This document shows, piece by piece, positions 42,247 through 50,526 of a stretch of DNA of 64,000 nt. The position numbers and the translations under genes are program-made. Source of the stretch: Frederiksenia canicola (lineage in GTDB: Bacteria > Pseudomonadota > Gammaproteobacteria > Enterobacterales > Pasteurellaceae); the NCBI RefSeq assembly GCF_011455495.1, contig NZ_CP015029.1, forward strand, positions 496,001 through 560,000, given 5' to 3'. The notes beneath the pieces are model-generated. The model did no database searches and had not been told where the DNA came from. It saw only the letters and a program-made list of their open reading frames with translations. The number at the start of each line of letters is the position of its first letter. Within the stretch, counting starts at the first letter, position 1.

Positions 42247-42993
42247 GTGCTGACGGTGTATGAAGATGCACTACAAGCGGTCAGATCACGCCAAGAATCT
42301 GCAAATACACTTAAGCAGCAGATAGAAAGTGACAAGGCACAGGCTCAAGCAGCTCAAGAAGAAAAAGCTGCGAATAGCTTAAATAATGCGCTTTCTGCGA
42401 ATTATCCAAATGCGAGAGGATTGTTTACTCAAGAAGAGTTTTTATCGCCTGATAATGCGTATGGTAAGGTGGCAATGGGGGCGGTTGCTGAGAGTGGCTG
42501 GGCGATAGGTGTGGGTAAAACGGCTCTGTCAGCTATGAAAAACCCTCAAGGTCAACTAGATAATTTTGCGATTTCAGTGCCAAATGAGATTTCAGGGAAA
42601 GATCGGCAGGTTACGGTTACAAAGCCAGCGAATTATGAAAATCAAGAAACTAATCTAAGGGTTTCGACAGGGGCAGAAGATATTACACAGTATCTGAAAT
42701 TAAAGGCAAGTCTTGTTGGAAAAGAAATATCAGATGGACATGCTTTTTCTAAACATGTGATTAAGCAAGGTGAATTTAAAAATGTAAATGTTTCAACTAG
42801 AGAGCAATTTGAAAAACACGTTGAATATGTTGTTAATAATTATACTTCGTTCAAAGAATTATCTAATGGAAGAAGTGCGTATTGGCACGAAGCTAGCGGA
42901 ACAGTTGTTATTAGAAACCCTAAAACAAAAGATGGTGGTACAGCATTTCAGCCTAAAGATGGTCGAAAGTATTTTGATGAGAAGCTAAAATAA
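42247..42993 (+). CDS. Orphan CdiA tail with RNase-like toxin domain (module 2)
   Basis: 248 residues lacking any secretion signal, starting within an alanine-rich pretoxin segment. Residues about 155-248 form a compact toxin domain: ISDGHAFSKHVIKQGEF (His165, His170), FEKHVEYVVNNYTSF (His191), LSNGRSAYWHEASGTVVIRN and DGGTAFQPKDGRKYF. The arrangement of conserved His, Arg and Thr is like that of small RNase toxins of the BECR type in polymorphic toxins; this is a recollection, not a search. An uptake signal encodes LQAVRS near the start. The cognate immunity gene follows after 9 bp. Expression without recombination into cdiA is doubtful. Confidence 0.7.
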   Translation: MLTVYEDALQAVRSRQESANTLKQQIESDKAQAQAAQEEKAANSLNNALSANYPNARGLFTQEEFLSPDNAYGKVAMGAVAESGWAIGVGKTALSAMKNPQGQLDNFAISVPNEISGKDRQVTVTKPANYENQETNLRVSTGAEDITQYLKLKASLVGKEISDGHAFSKHVIKQGEFKNVNVSTREQFEKHVEYVVNNYTSFKELSNGRSAYWHEASGTVVIRNPKTKDGGTAFQPKDGRKYFDEKLK

Positions 42994-43002
42994 GGGAATC
43001 AT

Positions 43003-43194
43003 ATGAAATTGGTAGAAAAAAAATCAGATGATGTTTTATTACTATTGTCTCAAAGAGAAGTTCAGTTAATAACAAGTGCATTAGGGGAGATCTCTAACAT
43101 ATTAGATGTAGAAGATTGCGAAACAAGAACTGGTTATAACTTAGAAGATTTTGAAAAATTATTTTATGAGTTTAATGTTATTGATGATCGGTGA
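43003..43194 (+). CDS. Immunity protein for module 2 toxin
   Basis: 63 residues, acidic and helical (LLLLSQREVQLITSALGEI, then LEDFEKLFYEFN), soluble. The AAGGG ribosome binding site precedes the ATG. A soluble immunity protein fits a cytoplasmic RNase toxin. Family not recognised. Confidence 0.7.
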   Translation: MKLVEKKSDDVLLLLSQREVQLITSALGEISNILDVEDCETRTGYNLEDFEKLFYEFNVIDDR

Positions 43195-43212
43195 CTATGT
43201 TCAAACATCTAA

Positions 43213-43362
43213 GCAAAAGGGAAAATAACTATCTTTACAGAACGTCCAGCTTGTCAAAGCTGTTTAGGCGTGGCTGAGCAATTTAATAAACATTATCCAA
43301 ATATTAAGGTTAATATTTTTGATAATAATGGAAACCCAGTTGACGCTATAGGAGGAAAATAA
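43213..43362 (+). pseudogene. Remnant of a deaminase-type toxin (module 3)
   Basis: 49 codons without a start, containing TIFTERPACQSCLGVAEQF followed by YPNIKVNIFDNNG. The ERP-x-C-x2-C motif is the zinc-binding half of the deaminase superfamily found in bacterial toxins. The His/Glu half and everything upstream are gone. The stop overlaps the following immunity reading frame by 1 nt (TAATG). Confidence 0.65.
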
Positions 43363-43704
43363 TGGAAAGAGTTAATTATAAAACATTGAAGCAATGGTTC
43401 TTTGAAGATGCATTTCAATGGTGTCAAGAAAAATTTGAAAAAGGTAAGATTAATAAGTGGTCTGTTGATGAAAGTGAATGGGGGGGCTCTAGATAGTTTT
43501 GAGGGGAGTTTTAATTTGCCAATAGAAAATATAATATTAAGGGCTGGCAGGAATCCTTATGGACATAGGTTAGCTTTACAAGATATTGATAGAATACTTT
43601 TTGAAAATAGTATCGATAAATTAGTATCCGTATTAGAAGAAGAAAAGAAAGAGTTTCTTTATGATTTAAATTTGGTGCTAAATAATCGAGAAATTGAAGA
43701 GTAG
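43362..43704 (+). pseudogene. Frameshifted immunity gene for module 3
   Basis: From ATG 43362 the frame reads MERVNYKTLKQWFFEDAFQW and stops just after a run of seven G (43480-43486). In the frame that opens after the run it continues LDSFEGSFNLPIENIILRAG to 43704. With one G fewer the two parts join into one protein of about 113 residues. It may be a decayed gene or one switched by slippage in the G-run. Confidence 0.7.
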
Positions 43705-43712
43705 TTCTTGAT

Positions 43713-43880
43713 ATGAACAAAGACCTTCATCGAGTCATATTCAGCAAAACCCAGCAATATTTTGTGGTGGTTTCTGAATTATCCAAAACCACAGGAAAAT
43801 CATCTGCTTTCCCCAAAGTAAAAGTAGATGATTTCTTTTCGCAGTTTTTTAACTCAGTTTTTACCAATACAAGCGGTTAG
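43713..43880 (+). pseudogene. Orphan extended signal peptide of a lost cdiA (module 4)
   Basis: 55 codons: MNKDLHRVIFSKTQQYFVVV, then SELSKTTGKSSAF, matching the extended signal peptide of CdiA/FhaB proteins. It stops inside an uptake signal (ACAAGCGGT at 43869-43877), after which the sequence jumps to FHA-2 coding DNA. The 8-kb middle of a cdiA-like gene is missing. Confidence 0.8.
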
Positions 43881-43915
43881 ATCCTGAAAAAATTTTGCAA
43901 ATGTGAAAACTTAGC

Positions 43916-44321
43916 CCAAATCGGCAAAGGGCATTCAAACTCTGATTCGGTCGAAAATCGCCATACGGAAGTGAATGCGGACAAAGTCAAAATTAACGCC
44001 ACGGAAACCACCACAGTGAAAGGTGCGGTGGTAAATACCGACCACCTCCAGCTTGATACTAAAAATCTGCATATTGAAAGTGTGCAAGACCACGAAAAAT
44101 ATGACAGTAAACAGACGCAAGCGGGAGCGAGTGCCTCGGTGGCGATTTATGGCAGTGGTTCGAGTGTTTCTGCTCAAGCCAGTCGCAACAAAGCGAATGT
44201 GGACTATGCACAAGTGACGACCCAATCGGGCTTTAATATCAAACAAAGCTCTGAAATCAACGTCACGGACAACCCGAAAACAAAAGAGATTTGGCACATT
44301 CAACCAATAAAAGGAAAATAA
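43916..44321 (+). pseudogene. FHA-2 fragment fused to a short toxin tail (module 4)
   Basis: 43916-44260 repeats cdiA 39133-39477 almost exactly (the longest start is GTG 43971, 116 residues). It then changes abruptly to INVTDNPKTKEIWHIQPIKG and stops. The last 20 residues are probably the end of a different toxin, too short to classify. An immunity gene follows after 1 bp. Confidence 0.75.
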
Positions 44322-44322
44322 A

Positions 44323-44637
44323 ATGAAAAATTATGATATTTTAATTGAGAGGCTTGAGCTGCTTTATGATATAAAGATTGAGATTGAGCGAATTTTATTA
44401 GAGTATAGAAAAAATATTCATGAAATTATTTTAGATATCAAAGAAAGAAAGTTGAAGGATAGAATATATGAATTATTTGATATTCAAAATAAGTTATCCG
44501 TTCTGGTTTATAAGTACGAATACAATGTGGATAGTTATTTATATAACTTTATTTATGAATTTGATAGGCAGGATAATGAAAGTGTTGATTACTTATTTGA
44601 TGAGATAGTAAAAAATAAACATTTTCTAATTTCATAA
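44323..44637 (+). CDS. Orphan immunity protein (module 4)
   Basis: 104 residues, Glu/Lys/Ile-rich and predicted all-helical (KIEIERILLEYRKNIHEIIL, DRQDNESVDYLFDEIVKNK). It starts 1 bp after the truncated toxin tail, as immunity genes do in this array. Its toxin is missing apart from the final codons. Family not recognised. Confidence 0.65.
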   Translation: MKNYDILIERLELLYDIKIEIERILLEYRKNIHEIILDIKERKLKDRIYELFDIQNKLSVLVYKYEYNVDSYLYNFIYEFDRQDNESVDYLFDEIVKNKHFLIS

Positions 44638-44659
44638 TTGTATTTATCTAAGTAGAGAT

Positions 44660-45056
44660 CAAACTTAGTGAGTTGATTTGGTCACGGGAAGAACTTGACG
44701 ATAAATTGCCTATCGTCCCGTGATTGCAACGAAAGCTACAGAAAATCAAGCAATTTATGAGAGAGCTGGCATTTAAGGATGCTAATATTCTTAATGTTGA
44801 TGGGTCGCTAACCGAAGAAGCCATTAAAAATTCAAGAATTATTTCGTTGGGGGATGGAGTTATCAAAAACCCTAAAGTAGTAAGCGTATTGACTCGTGAT
44901 GGTTCAAAAATTGAGGATTGGGACAAGATGACTACAGAATCAATAAAAATGTCAAATGGTCAATCTATGCAAATTCATTTTTATAGGAATAATAAAACAG
45001 GGAAAGTGGATTATGAAACAAAAGACTTTAAGGTTAAAGGAGAAGTGAAGCCATGA
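44660..45056 (+). pseudogene. Decayed toxin gene (module 5)
   Basis: Three frames must be combined: SELIWSREELDDKLPIV, then RPVIATKATENQAIYERAG, then from about 44770 KDANILNVDGSLTEEAIKN to the end KVKGEVKP. The last part (up to 110 residues from TTG 44724) remains open and includes VLTRDGSKIEDWDKM. Fold not recognised. The stop overlaps the following gene by 4 nt. Confidence 0.65.
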
Positions 45057-45394
45057 TTTTAGTCGCAATTAAAGATACTTCTGTGATCAGGAAAGGAGAT
45101 AAGTATTTTTGTTTTGGTATAGATGTATATTTAGATAGAAATAAAGTATATGTCTTTATTAGAGCCAATGATGATGGAACGCCAGTGTTATGTGAATTAA
45201 GCGATTTTTCTATATTATCAGAAGGAGAGCTTAAGCATTGGAAAGAAAAAAGATTTCTTAATGGGTTGAGAATTAGAATTTTACCAAAAGAATTTTATGA
45301 GTTTGATTGGGATCTATATCATGATGGTGATGAATATATGCAAGATGAGTTTGAAAGAATCTATTCAATATTTAAGAATGGGCAAATAATATAA
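45053..45394 (+). CDS. Orphan immunity protein (module 5)
   Basis: 113 residues, soluble and acidic (DTSVIRKGDKYFCFGIDVYL, FYEFDWDLYHDGDEYMQDEF). It overlaps the toxin remnant through ATGA, the usual toxin-immunity coupling. It is intact although its toxin is frameshifted. Family not recognised. Confidence 0.7.
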   Translation: MILVAIKDTSVIRKGDKYFCFGIDVYLDRNKVYVFIRANDDGTPVLCELSDFSILSEGELKHWKEKRFLNGLRIRILPKEFYEFDWDLYHDGDEYMQDEFERIYSIFKNGQII

Positions 45395-45561
45395 TATATG
45401 TGACACTCCTGCTATCACTGTGTATTCATATAGGGGTGGTTCTTATATTAAATATGCAGTGTTTTTTCATTTTTTTATCCAAGTTAGTGTTATTTATAGT
45501 GATAACTTTTGGATGCGTATGAGGATATTTGCATTATCTAAAATATTATATTTGGTATGCT

Positions 45562-45756
45562 ATGAACTAAAACTTTCATTGAGTCATATTCAATAAAACC
45601 CAACAACGTTTAGTCGTGGTTTCTGAATTAACTAAATCTACAGGAAAATCATCTGCTTTGCCGAAAGTGAAAGTTGATGACTTTTTCTCATTGGCTTTTA
45701 ATACGATTTTTGCCAATACAAGCGGTCAGATCCTGAAAAATTTTTGCAAATGGTGA
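45562..45756 (+). pseudogene. Second decayed extended signal peptide (module 6)
   Basis: Same layout as at 43713, with stops at codons 3 and 7. VIFNKTQQRLVVVSELTKST is still readable, then KVKVDDFF. It runs through an uptake signal (ACAAGCGGT near 45719) and stops at 45756, ten bases before FHA-2 coding sequence resumes. The 45395-45561 stretch before it holds nothing recognisable. Confidence 0.75.
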
Positions 45757-45815
45757 AAACTCAGCCCAAATCGGCAAGGGGCATTCAAACTCAGACTCGG
45801 TGGTGAATCGCCATA

Positions 45816-47606
45816 GTGAAATCAATGCAGGCAAGGTCAAAGCCAGCCAGCCGTAGCAAAGCGAACGTGGACTATGCACAAGTGACGACCCAATCGGGCT
45901 TTAATATCAAGCAAAGCTCGGCGATTAACGTTTCTGAAAACACCCATTTGAAAGGCGGCATCATCAATGCGGAAGGTGACAGCGCAAACCACCGTATGAA
46001 AACGGGCACCTTGACGACAGAAGATATTCAAAACCACAGTGATATTGAAATCAGCTCGGTATCGGTGGGTGCAAGTACGGATATGAGCCAAATGTCGGGT
46101 CAAGCGATAAGTGCAGCCTTGAGTGCGCTAGGCAATAAGAGTGAGCACGAGAGCAGCACGACTAAATCGGCGATAAGTGGCAACATTCAAATCCAGCTCA
46201 CGGACAGTGAAGGTCAGCAACAGAAGACCGGTAAAACCGCGGAGGAAACTCTGGCTACACTCAACCGCGACATAGCCAATGCGAATGAGAATGTGGCGAA
46301 GCAGGATTTGACGAAAATCCAAGAAAGCCAAGAAATGGCACAAGTGATAGGCGAGTTGTCACAGAGTTGGTTAAATCGCGCAGTGAAAGCCCCACTTGAA
46401 GAGGCGGATAAGAAACGTCAAGAGGCTGAAGAAATAGCGAAAACTAACCCAGCTCAAGCAGAACGCCTCAGAAGCGAAGCAAAAGCCCTTGAAGCGGAAT
46501 ATGGTTTGGGTAGTAACTTACAAATGGGTGTGCGAGCCGCGACCGCAGCATTACAAGGTTTAGCGACGGGAGATGTTAAACAAGCGGCGGTGGGTGCGAT
46601 TTCGCCTTACTTAAACAAAGCGATAAAAGAAGCGACCACAAACGCAGATGGCAGCCTCAACAAAGAAGCGAATTTAATTGCTCACACGATTTTGGGGGTG
46701 GTGGAAGCGAAAGCGACAGGCAATAATGCTGTCGCAGGCGGACTGGCTGCGCTTACGGCAGAAGCGGCTGCGCCAATTGTGATGCAACAGCTTTATGGCA
46801 CGGACAATCCAGGGAATCTCACGGAGAAGCAAAAACAGAATGTTGCCAATCTTAGCCAAATTGCAGCCGGTTTGGCAGGTGGTTTAGTGGGAGATAGCAC
46901 AGCGAGTGGTATTGCCGGGGCTGAGATTGGGAAACGGGCGGTGGAGAATAATAGCTTTGGTATTTCTTATGCTCAACATCAAAAAGATGAAGAATTAAGG
47001 AAAAAAGATCCTGAAGCTTATAAAAAAGAAATGGAAGAAAGAAGTAAATTGATGAAAGATGCAACTTTAGCTATCGGTGGTACCATTTTTATACCTTTAC
47101 TTCCTGAAGTTGCTGCAACATCAAGCTTAATTGCTGGAGGATTTGGTGGCGGTTCGGAGTTAGTTGGTCAGCTTGTTCAGAATGATTGGGATATATCCAA
47201 AGTGGATGGTAAAAAAGTAGCAGTGCAAACTGGTGTTGGTGTTGCAACTAAAAATATGGGGCTCATAGGAAGTTCAACAGTAAATGCTGGAAGTGAATTT
47301 TTCTATTCACTCTATGATGGTAAAACAAGAGAAGAAGCTTTAAAAGAAAGTAGTGTGTCTTGGTTTACTTCATTAGTTGGTGGTGCTTTAGGTAAAGGTT
47401 TTGAGATACCGTTGGATAAGAAATTTAATCCTACTTGGAAATTTTATACGGAAAAATCAGGACACTTACCTTATGGTATATCAGAACCGTTTAAACCTAG
47501 TTATGTGCCATCTGTTACAGGGAATGCTGTTGAAAATCTAGCATCTCCATTTATTAAAGAGCGTTTAGATAAAAGAATTAATGGAGTGGAAGATGATAAA
47601 AAATAG
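45816..47606 (+). CDS. Orphan CdiA C-terminal region with VENN and a second toxin tail (module 6)
   Basis: 596 residues from ATG 45816, a start created by a frameshift/deletion junction near 45845, so translation is uncertain. Residues 16-375 repeat the main CdiA (end of FHA-2 plus pretoxin; 45889-46891 appears identical to 39438-40440). VENN is at 376-379. The new tail (380-596) begins SFGISYAQHQKDEEL. It contains hydrophobic, Gly-rich stretches (LAIGGTIFIPLLPEVAATSS, LIAGGFGGGSELVGQLV, SWFTSLVGGALGKG) that suggest a membrane-active toxin. No secretion signal is attached. Recombination through the 1-kb repeat would place this tail on the main CdiA. Confidence 0.8.
   Translation: MKSMQARSKPASRSKANVDYAQVTTQSGFNIKQSSAINVSENTHLKGGIINAEGDSANHRMKTGTLTTEDIQNHSDIEISSVSVGASTDMSQMSGQAISAALSALGNKSEHESSTTKSAISGNIQIQLTDSEGQQQKTGKTAEETLATLNRDIANANENVAKQDLTKIQESQEMAQVIGELSQSWLNRAVKAPLEEADKKRQEAEEIAKTNPAQAERLRSEAKALEAEYGLGSNLQMGVRAATAALQGLATGDVKQAAVGAISPYLNKAIKEATTNADGSLNKEANLIAHTILGVVEAKATGNNAVAGGLAALTAEAAAPIVMQQLYGTDNPGNLTEKQKQNVANLSQIAAGLAGGLVGDSTASGIAGAEIGKRAVENNSFGISYAQHQKDEELRKKDPEAYKKEMEERSKLMKDATLAIGGTIFIPLLPEVAATSSLIAGGFGGGSELVGQLVQNDWDISKVDGKKVAVQTGVGVATKNMGLIGSSTVNAGSEFFYSLYDGKTREEALKESSVSWFTSLVGGALGKGFEIPLDKKFNPTWKFYTEKSGHLPYGISEPFKPSYVPSVTGNAVENLASPFIKERLDKRINGVEDDKK
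45889..46891 (+). repeat. cdiA pretoxin repeat, copy 2
   Basis: Partner of 39438-40440 in direct orientation, 6451 bp away. Identity appears complete by eye over about 1 kb. Confidence 0.9.
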
Positions 47607-47817
47607 ATTTTTAAGAATTTTATATTGCTTTGTTATTTTCTTTCTCATTAATTATGTAACAATATATATTGCATTTTTAGTTATTGATATTTTTGTTTGT
47701 GTTTTCTATGAGAGATGTAATTTTTATATTTTTCCAAATTTGCCATTAAACTATTATATAGGAAATGTGATACTGTCTTTTTTCTTGTCAATATATTATT
47801 TATGGAGTAGGCGCTGA
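47593..47817 (+). CDS. Membrane-type immunity protein for module 6
   Basis: 74 residues from ATG 47593, which overlaps the toxin stop by 14 bp; an ATG 12 bp upstream is also in frame. Two hydrophobic helices (LRILYCFVIFFLINYVTIYI, then YIGNVILSFFLSIYYLW). Placement and topology fit immunity to a membrane-acting toxin. Confidence 0.7.
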   Translation: MIKNRFLRILYCFVIFFLINYVTIYIAFLVIDIFVCVFYERCNFYIFPNLPLNYYIGNVILSFFLSIYYLWSRR

Positions 47818-47846
47818 TTTATTAATATGGAATATTTGTTTTAATA

Positions 47847-49314
47847 TAACGAAATAAGTCGACAAAGCTACAGCGGCACTACGGAAATTACGAATTATCT
47901 CAAGGAAAACACTGCTTTAATGGCAGACCAACGGAATGCGATACAGCAATTAAGTGCGGCAGGCATTGGTGCGGTGATTGGTGCAGGCTTGGGCGGCGAT
48001 TCAAACACGGTGAAACAATCGGCACAGATGGCAGTGCGGACGGAGCAGTTTAACAGACAGTTGCATCCTGATGAGAAACAGCGGATTGAGGAGCTTGCTC
48101 AAGGAGATGAGGAAAAACAAAAACGGTTAGAAGCCGCAGCTTGTGCGTTAGTTCATTGCTCAGCTCAAATTCCGAAAGATGCCCCAGATTATGCGGAGGT
48201 TTATGCCAAGGCAAAAACTTTAGAAGATTTAGGTAATCAAGCGGAATTTGCAAGTGAGCGAGCGTTACTTTCTAAGCAATTAGCGCATTATGACCCACTT
48301 GATTCGGTCTCAGGTTATCGTCGACAGCTTTTCCAATATAACGAAGTGCAACAAGGTTTAGATACAGTGGATAGAGCGAATACCCAATATGGAGTAAGTA
48401 CACGTGTTGGAGGTGTAGCTCAAGCAACGGGAGGTGTTGCTGCGACAGCCTTTGGGATTGGTTTATGTGAAAGTGGAATTGGCTGTGTGGCAGGAGTACC
48501 TGTTGCAGCCTACGGTGTAGACAATGCAGTTGCTGGTGCAAGAGCTGTTTATTCAGGGAAAAATCACGCAACAGTGGGGGCAAAAGCATTATCAGAGTTA
48601 ACAGGGATGAGTTCTTCTACTGCAGAAGCACTCTATTCCGCTCCGTCACTCATTTATGGGGCTAAACCAATTGTTTCAGGCTTAAATACGGCTGGAAAAG
48701 TGGCCGCCAAGGAAACATCACAGATGGCGAATGCAACTAAACATATGGTTGGAGAAGTTGGAAAGGATGTTAGAGCTGGAATTGGTGTTGCTAGCAACCT
48801 TGCTCAACATGGGTATGTAAATACGGCGGAATCTATTCGTTATGTGGCTGGAAAAGGAATTGAAAAATCAATGCTATCTGCAAGGAAATTAAGTGACGCT
48901 ATTGAGAATACTGGGGTTAAAAATTTTGGTGTGGCTGCTACAGCAGGAGGTGTGGGGACTGGAGTATCAGAGTCTATTGATTATTTTAACGGAAAGGAAA
49001 TGACAGAAAGCAATTTATTAGGATCTTTCCGTTCTATTATGATAAATTCAGGCACGGCAGGGATTTCTAATAATTTATCATCGTTGCAAAATTTGGGAGT
49101 TAATACCGTATTTGGAGTTACAGTACAAGGAAAAGATCTTAAACAAGCTATAGCTGAAAGTTCTATTGGTATAGGAACAGGAAAAGTAATTGATAGAACT
49201 TCAAAAAACTTAGATAGTGGAACAAGGAATGTTATATCAACTTTTTCTTCTGAGGTTATCAACAAGAGCTTAAATGATAATGCTAAAGAAAAAAAGGGAG
49301 AGGGCAATGATTGA
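47847..49314 (+). CDS. Truncated CdiA/FhaB C-terminal region with third toxin tail (module 7)
   Basis: The frame is open from about 47847; the first Met is at 47920 (464 residues from there). The N-terminal part resembles FhaB C-terminal regions (GTTEITNYLKENTALMADQR, AAGIGAVIGAGLGGDSNTV, HPDEKQRIEELAQGDEEKQ) but lacks VENN. The tail is Gly/Ala-rich (ATGGVAATAFGIG, IGCVAGVPVAAYG) and ends in RNVISTFSSEVINKSLNDNA, resembling the last block of the main CdiA. It lacks a signal peptide. A second, decayed tail of the same type follows. Confidence 0.75.
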
Positions 49315-49468
49315 TTTCATTAAAATTGTATTTTCTTCTTTTTTAGGAAGTTTATTTTTGTACTTTAGCTTAGTGTATATTTGGGGTGTGCATCAGGAAC
49401 TCTATACTTTTCTTTGTAAAACAATGCTGCCTATAATAATCATAATGATTATTGGAAAATTAAAATAA
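49307..49468 (+). CDS. Membrane-type immunity protein for module 7
   Basis: 53 residues from ATG 49307, overlapping the toxin stop by 8 bp. Two hydrophobic helices (IVFSSFLGSLFLYFSLVYIW; MLPIIIIMIIGKLK). It is related to the 58-residue protein at 49778. Confidence 0.7.
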   Translation: MIDFIKIVFSSFLGSLFLYFSLVYIWGVHQELYTFLCKTMLPIIIIMIIGKLK

Positions 49469-49469
49469 T

Positions 49470-49781
49470 AGTAGCACTGATAAATTATCGAAACTCTATT
49501 GTAATAAATTCAGATGAGATAGGGATTTCTGCTAATTTATTGGTATTATAAAATTTAGGGGTTAATACCGTATTGGGGTTGTATTGCAGGGACAATCACT
49601 TTAAGATGCATCTACAAATATTTTAATAGGAATAGGAGCAAGTAAAGGAGTGAATAAAGTTGAAGTGTTAGATAAATTAAGTCAAGATGTCATTTCAACA
49701 TTTTTAATGGAAAGAGCTGCTAAAAAGAAAGATGAATTATTAAAATCTCGGGAAGATAAGAATGAGGATGGTAAAAAATGA
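49470..49781 (+). pseudogene. Decayed toxin tail (module 8)
   Basis: A degenerate copy of the end of module 7. Fragments such as VINSDEIGISANL and NLGVNTVLG appear in shifting frames with stops. From about 49605 one frame reads ASTNILIGIGASKGVNKVEV, then LSQDVISTFLMERAAKKKDE. It ends with ATGA overlapping the next immunity gene. Confidence 0.75.
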
Positions 49782-49954
49782 TTTTTTCATATTTGAGAAT
49801 TATCTTAGCCTCTTTGTTAGGAACATTGCTTTTTTATCTTCTTTTACGATTTTTTTATAGGTTAGACTTGTCATTCTATCCATTGTTATATGAAATTACT
49901 CTACCTTTGATAGCAATTATAATAATTGGGAAATTAGGTGGGAGTAAAAAATAG
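49778..49954 (+). CDS. Orphan membrane-type immunity protein (module 8)
   Basis: 58 residues (MIFSYLRIILASLLGTLLFY, then LLLRFFYRLDLSFYPLLYEI, then TLPLIAIIIIGKLGGSKK). It overlaps the toxin remnant by ATGA and shares the C-terminal hydrophobic-IGKL pattern with the protein at 49307. It is very small and easily missed, but its placement and homology support it. Confidence 0.7.
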   Translation: MIFSYLRIILASLLGTLLFYLLLRFFYRLDLSFYPLLYEITLPLIAIIIIGKLGGSKK

Positions 49955-50100
49955 TTCATCAATTTTACCTACAAAGAGGTTAAATGATTAAATTGGCATG
50001 GAACATTCAAAAGTTTAAAACAGGTCGTTAGTAGTCCTTATTTCTTTCTCTAACACGAGGGGATGTTGTTGTAGAAAAAACATTGCCTAATGAAAATTAA

Positions 50101-50235
50101 TATTTAAGCGATCAAGTGAAATACTTTAAAAATTCTGAGATAAGTGAAGGCTCTACTAATTATTTACCAAAACAACTGAAACCAATCATAAACACGATTA
50201 CTAATGAAATGATTAATGAGGCGGAGAGGAAATAA
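50101..50235 (+). pseudogene. Toxin-tail remnant (module 9)
   Basis: In-frame codons YLSDQVKYFKNSEISEGSTN, then YLPKQLKPIINTITNEMINE, then AERK and stop. The last part resembles the shared toxin tail (LPKFNGAARIITNTIVSD in the main CdiA). The stop overlaps the next start by 1 nt (TAATG). The preceding 49955-50100 holds only broken frames. Confidence 0.65.
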
Positions 50236-50474
50236 TGTCTAAAGCTATATCTCTTATTAAAGAGTCATTTGTAAAAAGTGTCTTGGTTATGTTTTATATC
50301 ATATTTTTGATTTGGGTTAAGTTATTTATTTCAACAGGAGAAGTAGATCATTTTTATTATATTTTTAGTTCAAGATTGGTTTTGATTTATATTAAGTTAT
50401 TTCCCTTTTTGTGGGGGCTGTGCTTTTGTGTATTATTTGCAAATAATTATTTTGCTTCTTTAAAAAATAAATAG
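50235..50474 (+). CDS. Orphan membrane-type immunity protein (module 9)
   Basis: 79 residues with two hydrophobic helices (KSVLVMFYIIFLIWVKLFI and LIYIKLFPFLWGLCFCVLF) separated by STGEVDHFYYIFSSRL. It starts at the overlap with the toxin remnant. A decayed copy follows. Confidence 0.68.
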   Translation: MSKAISLIKESFVKSVLVMFYIIFLIWVKLFISTGEVDHFYYIFSSRLVLIYIKLFPFLWGLCFCVLFANNYFASLKNK

Positions 50475-50526
50475 ATTTTTTGTGAGATAAATCACTCTTG
50501 AAAACTGTTATACCTAAAGGTAATTT

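Noticed and set aside
42788..42988. 66-codon frame inside the module-2 toxin
   Set aside because: Out-of-frame shadow of the toxin reading frame.
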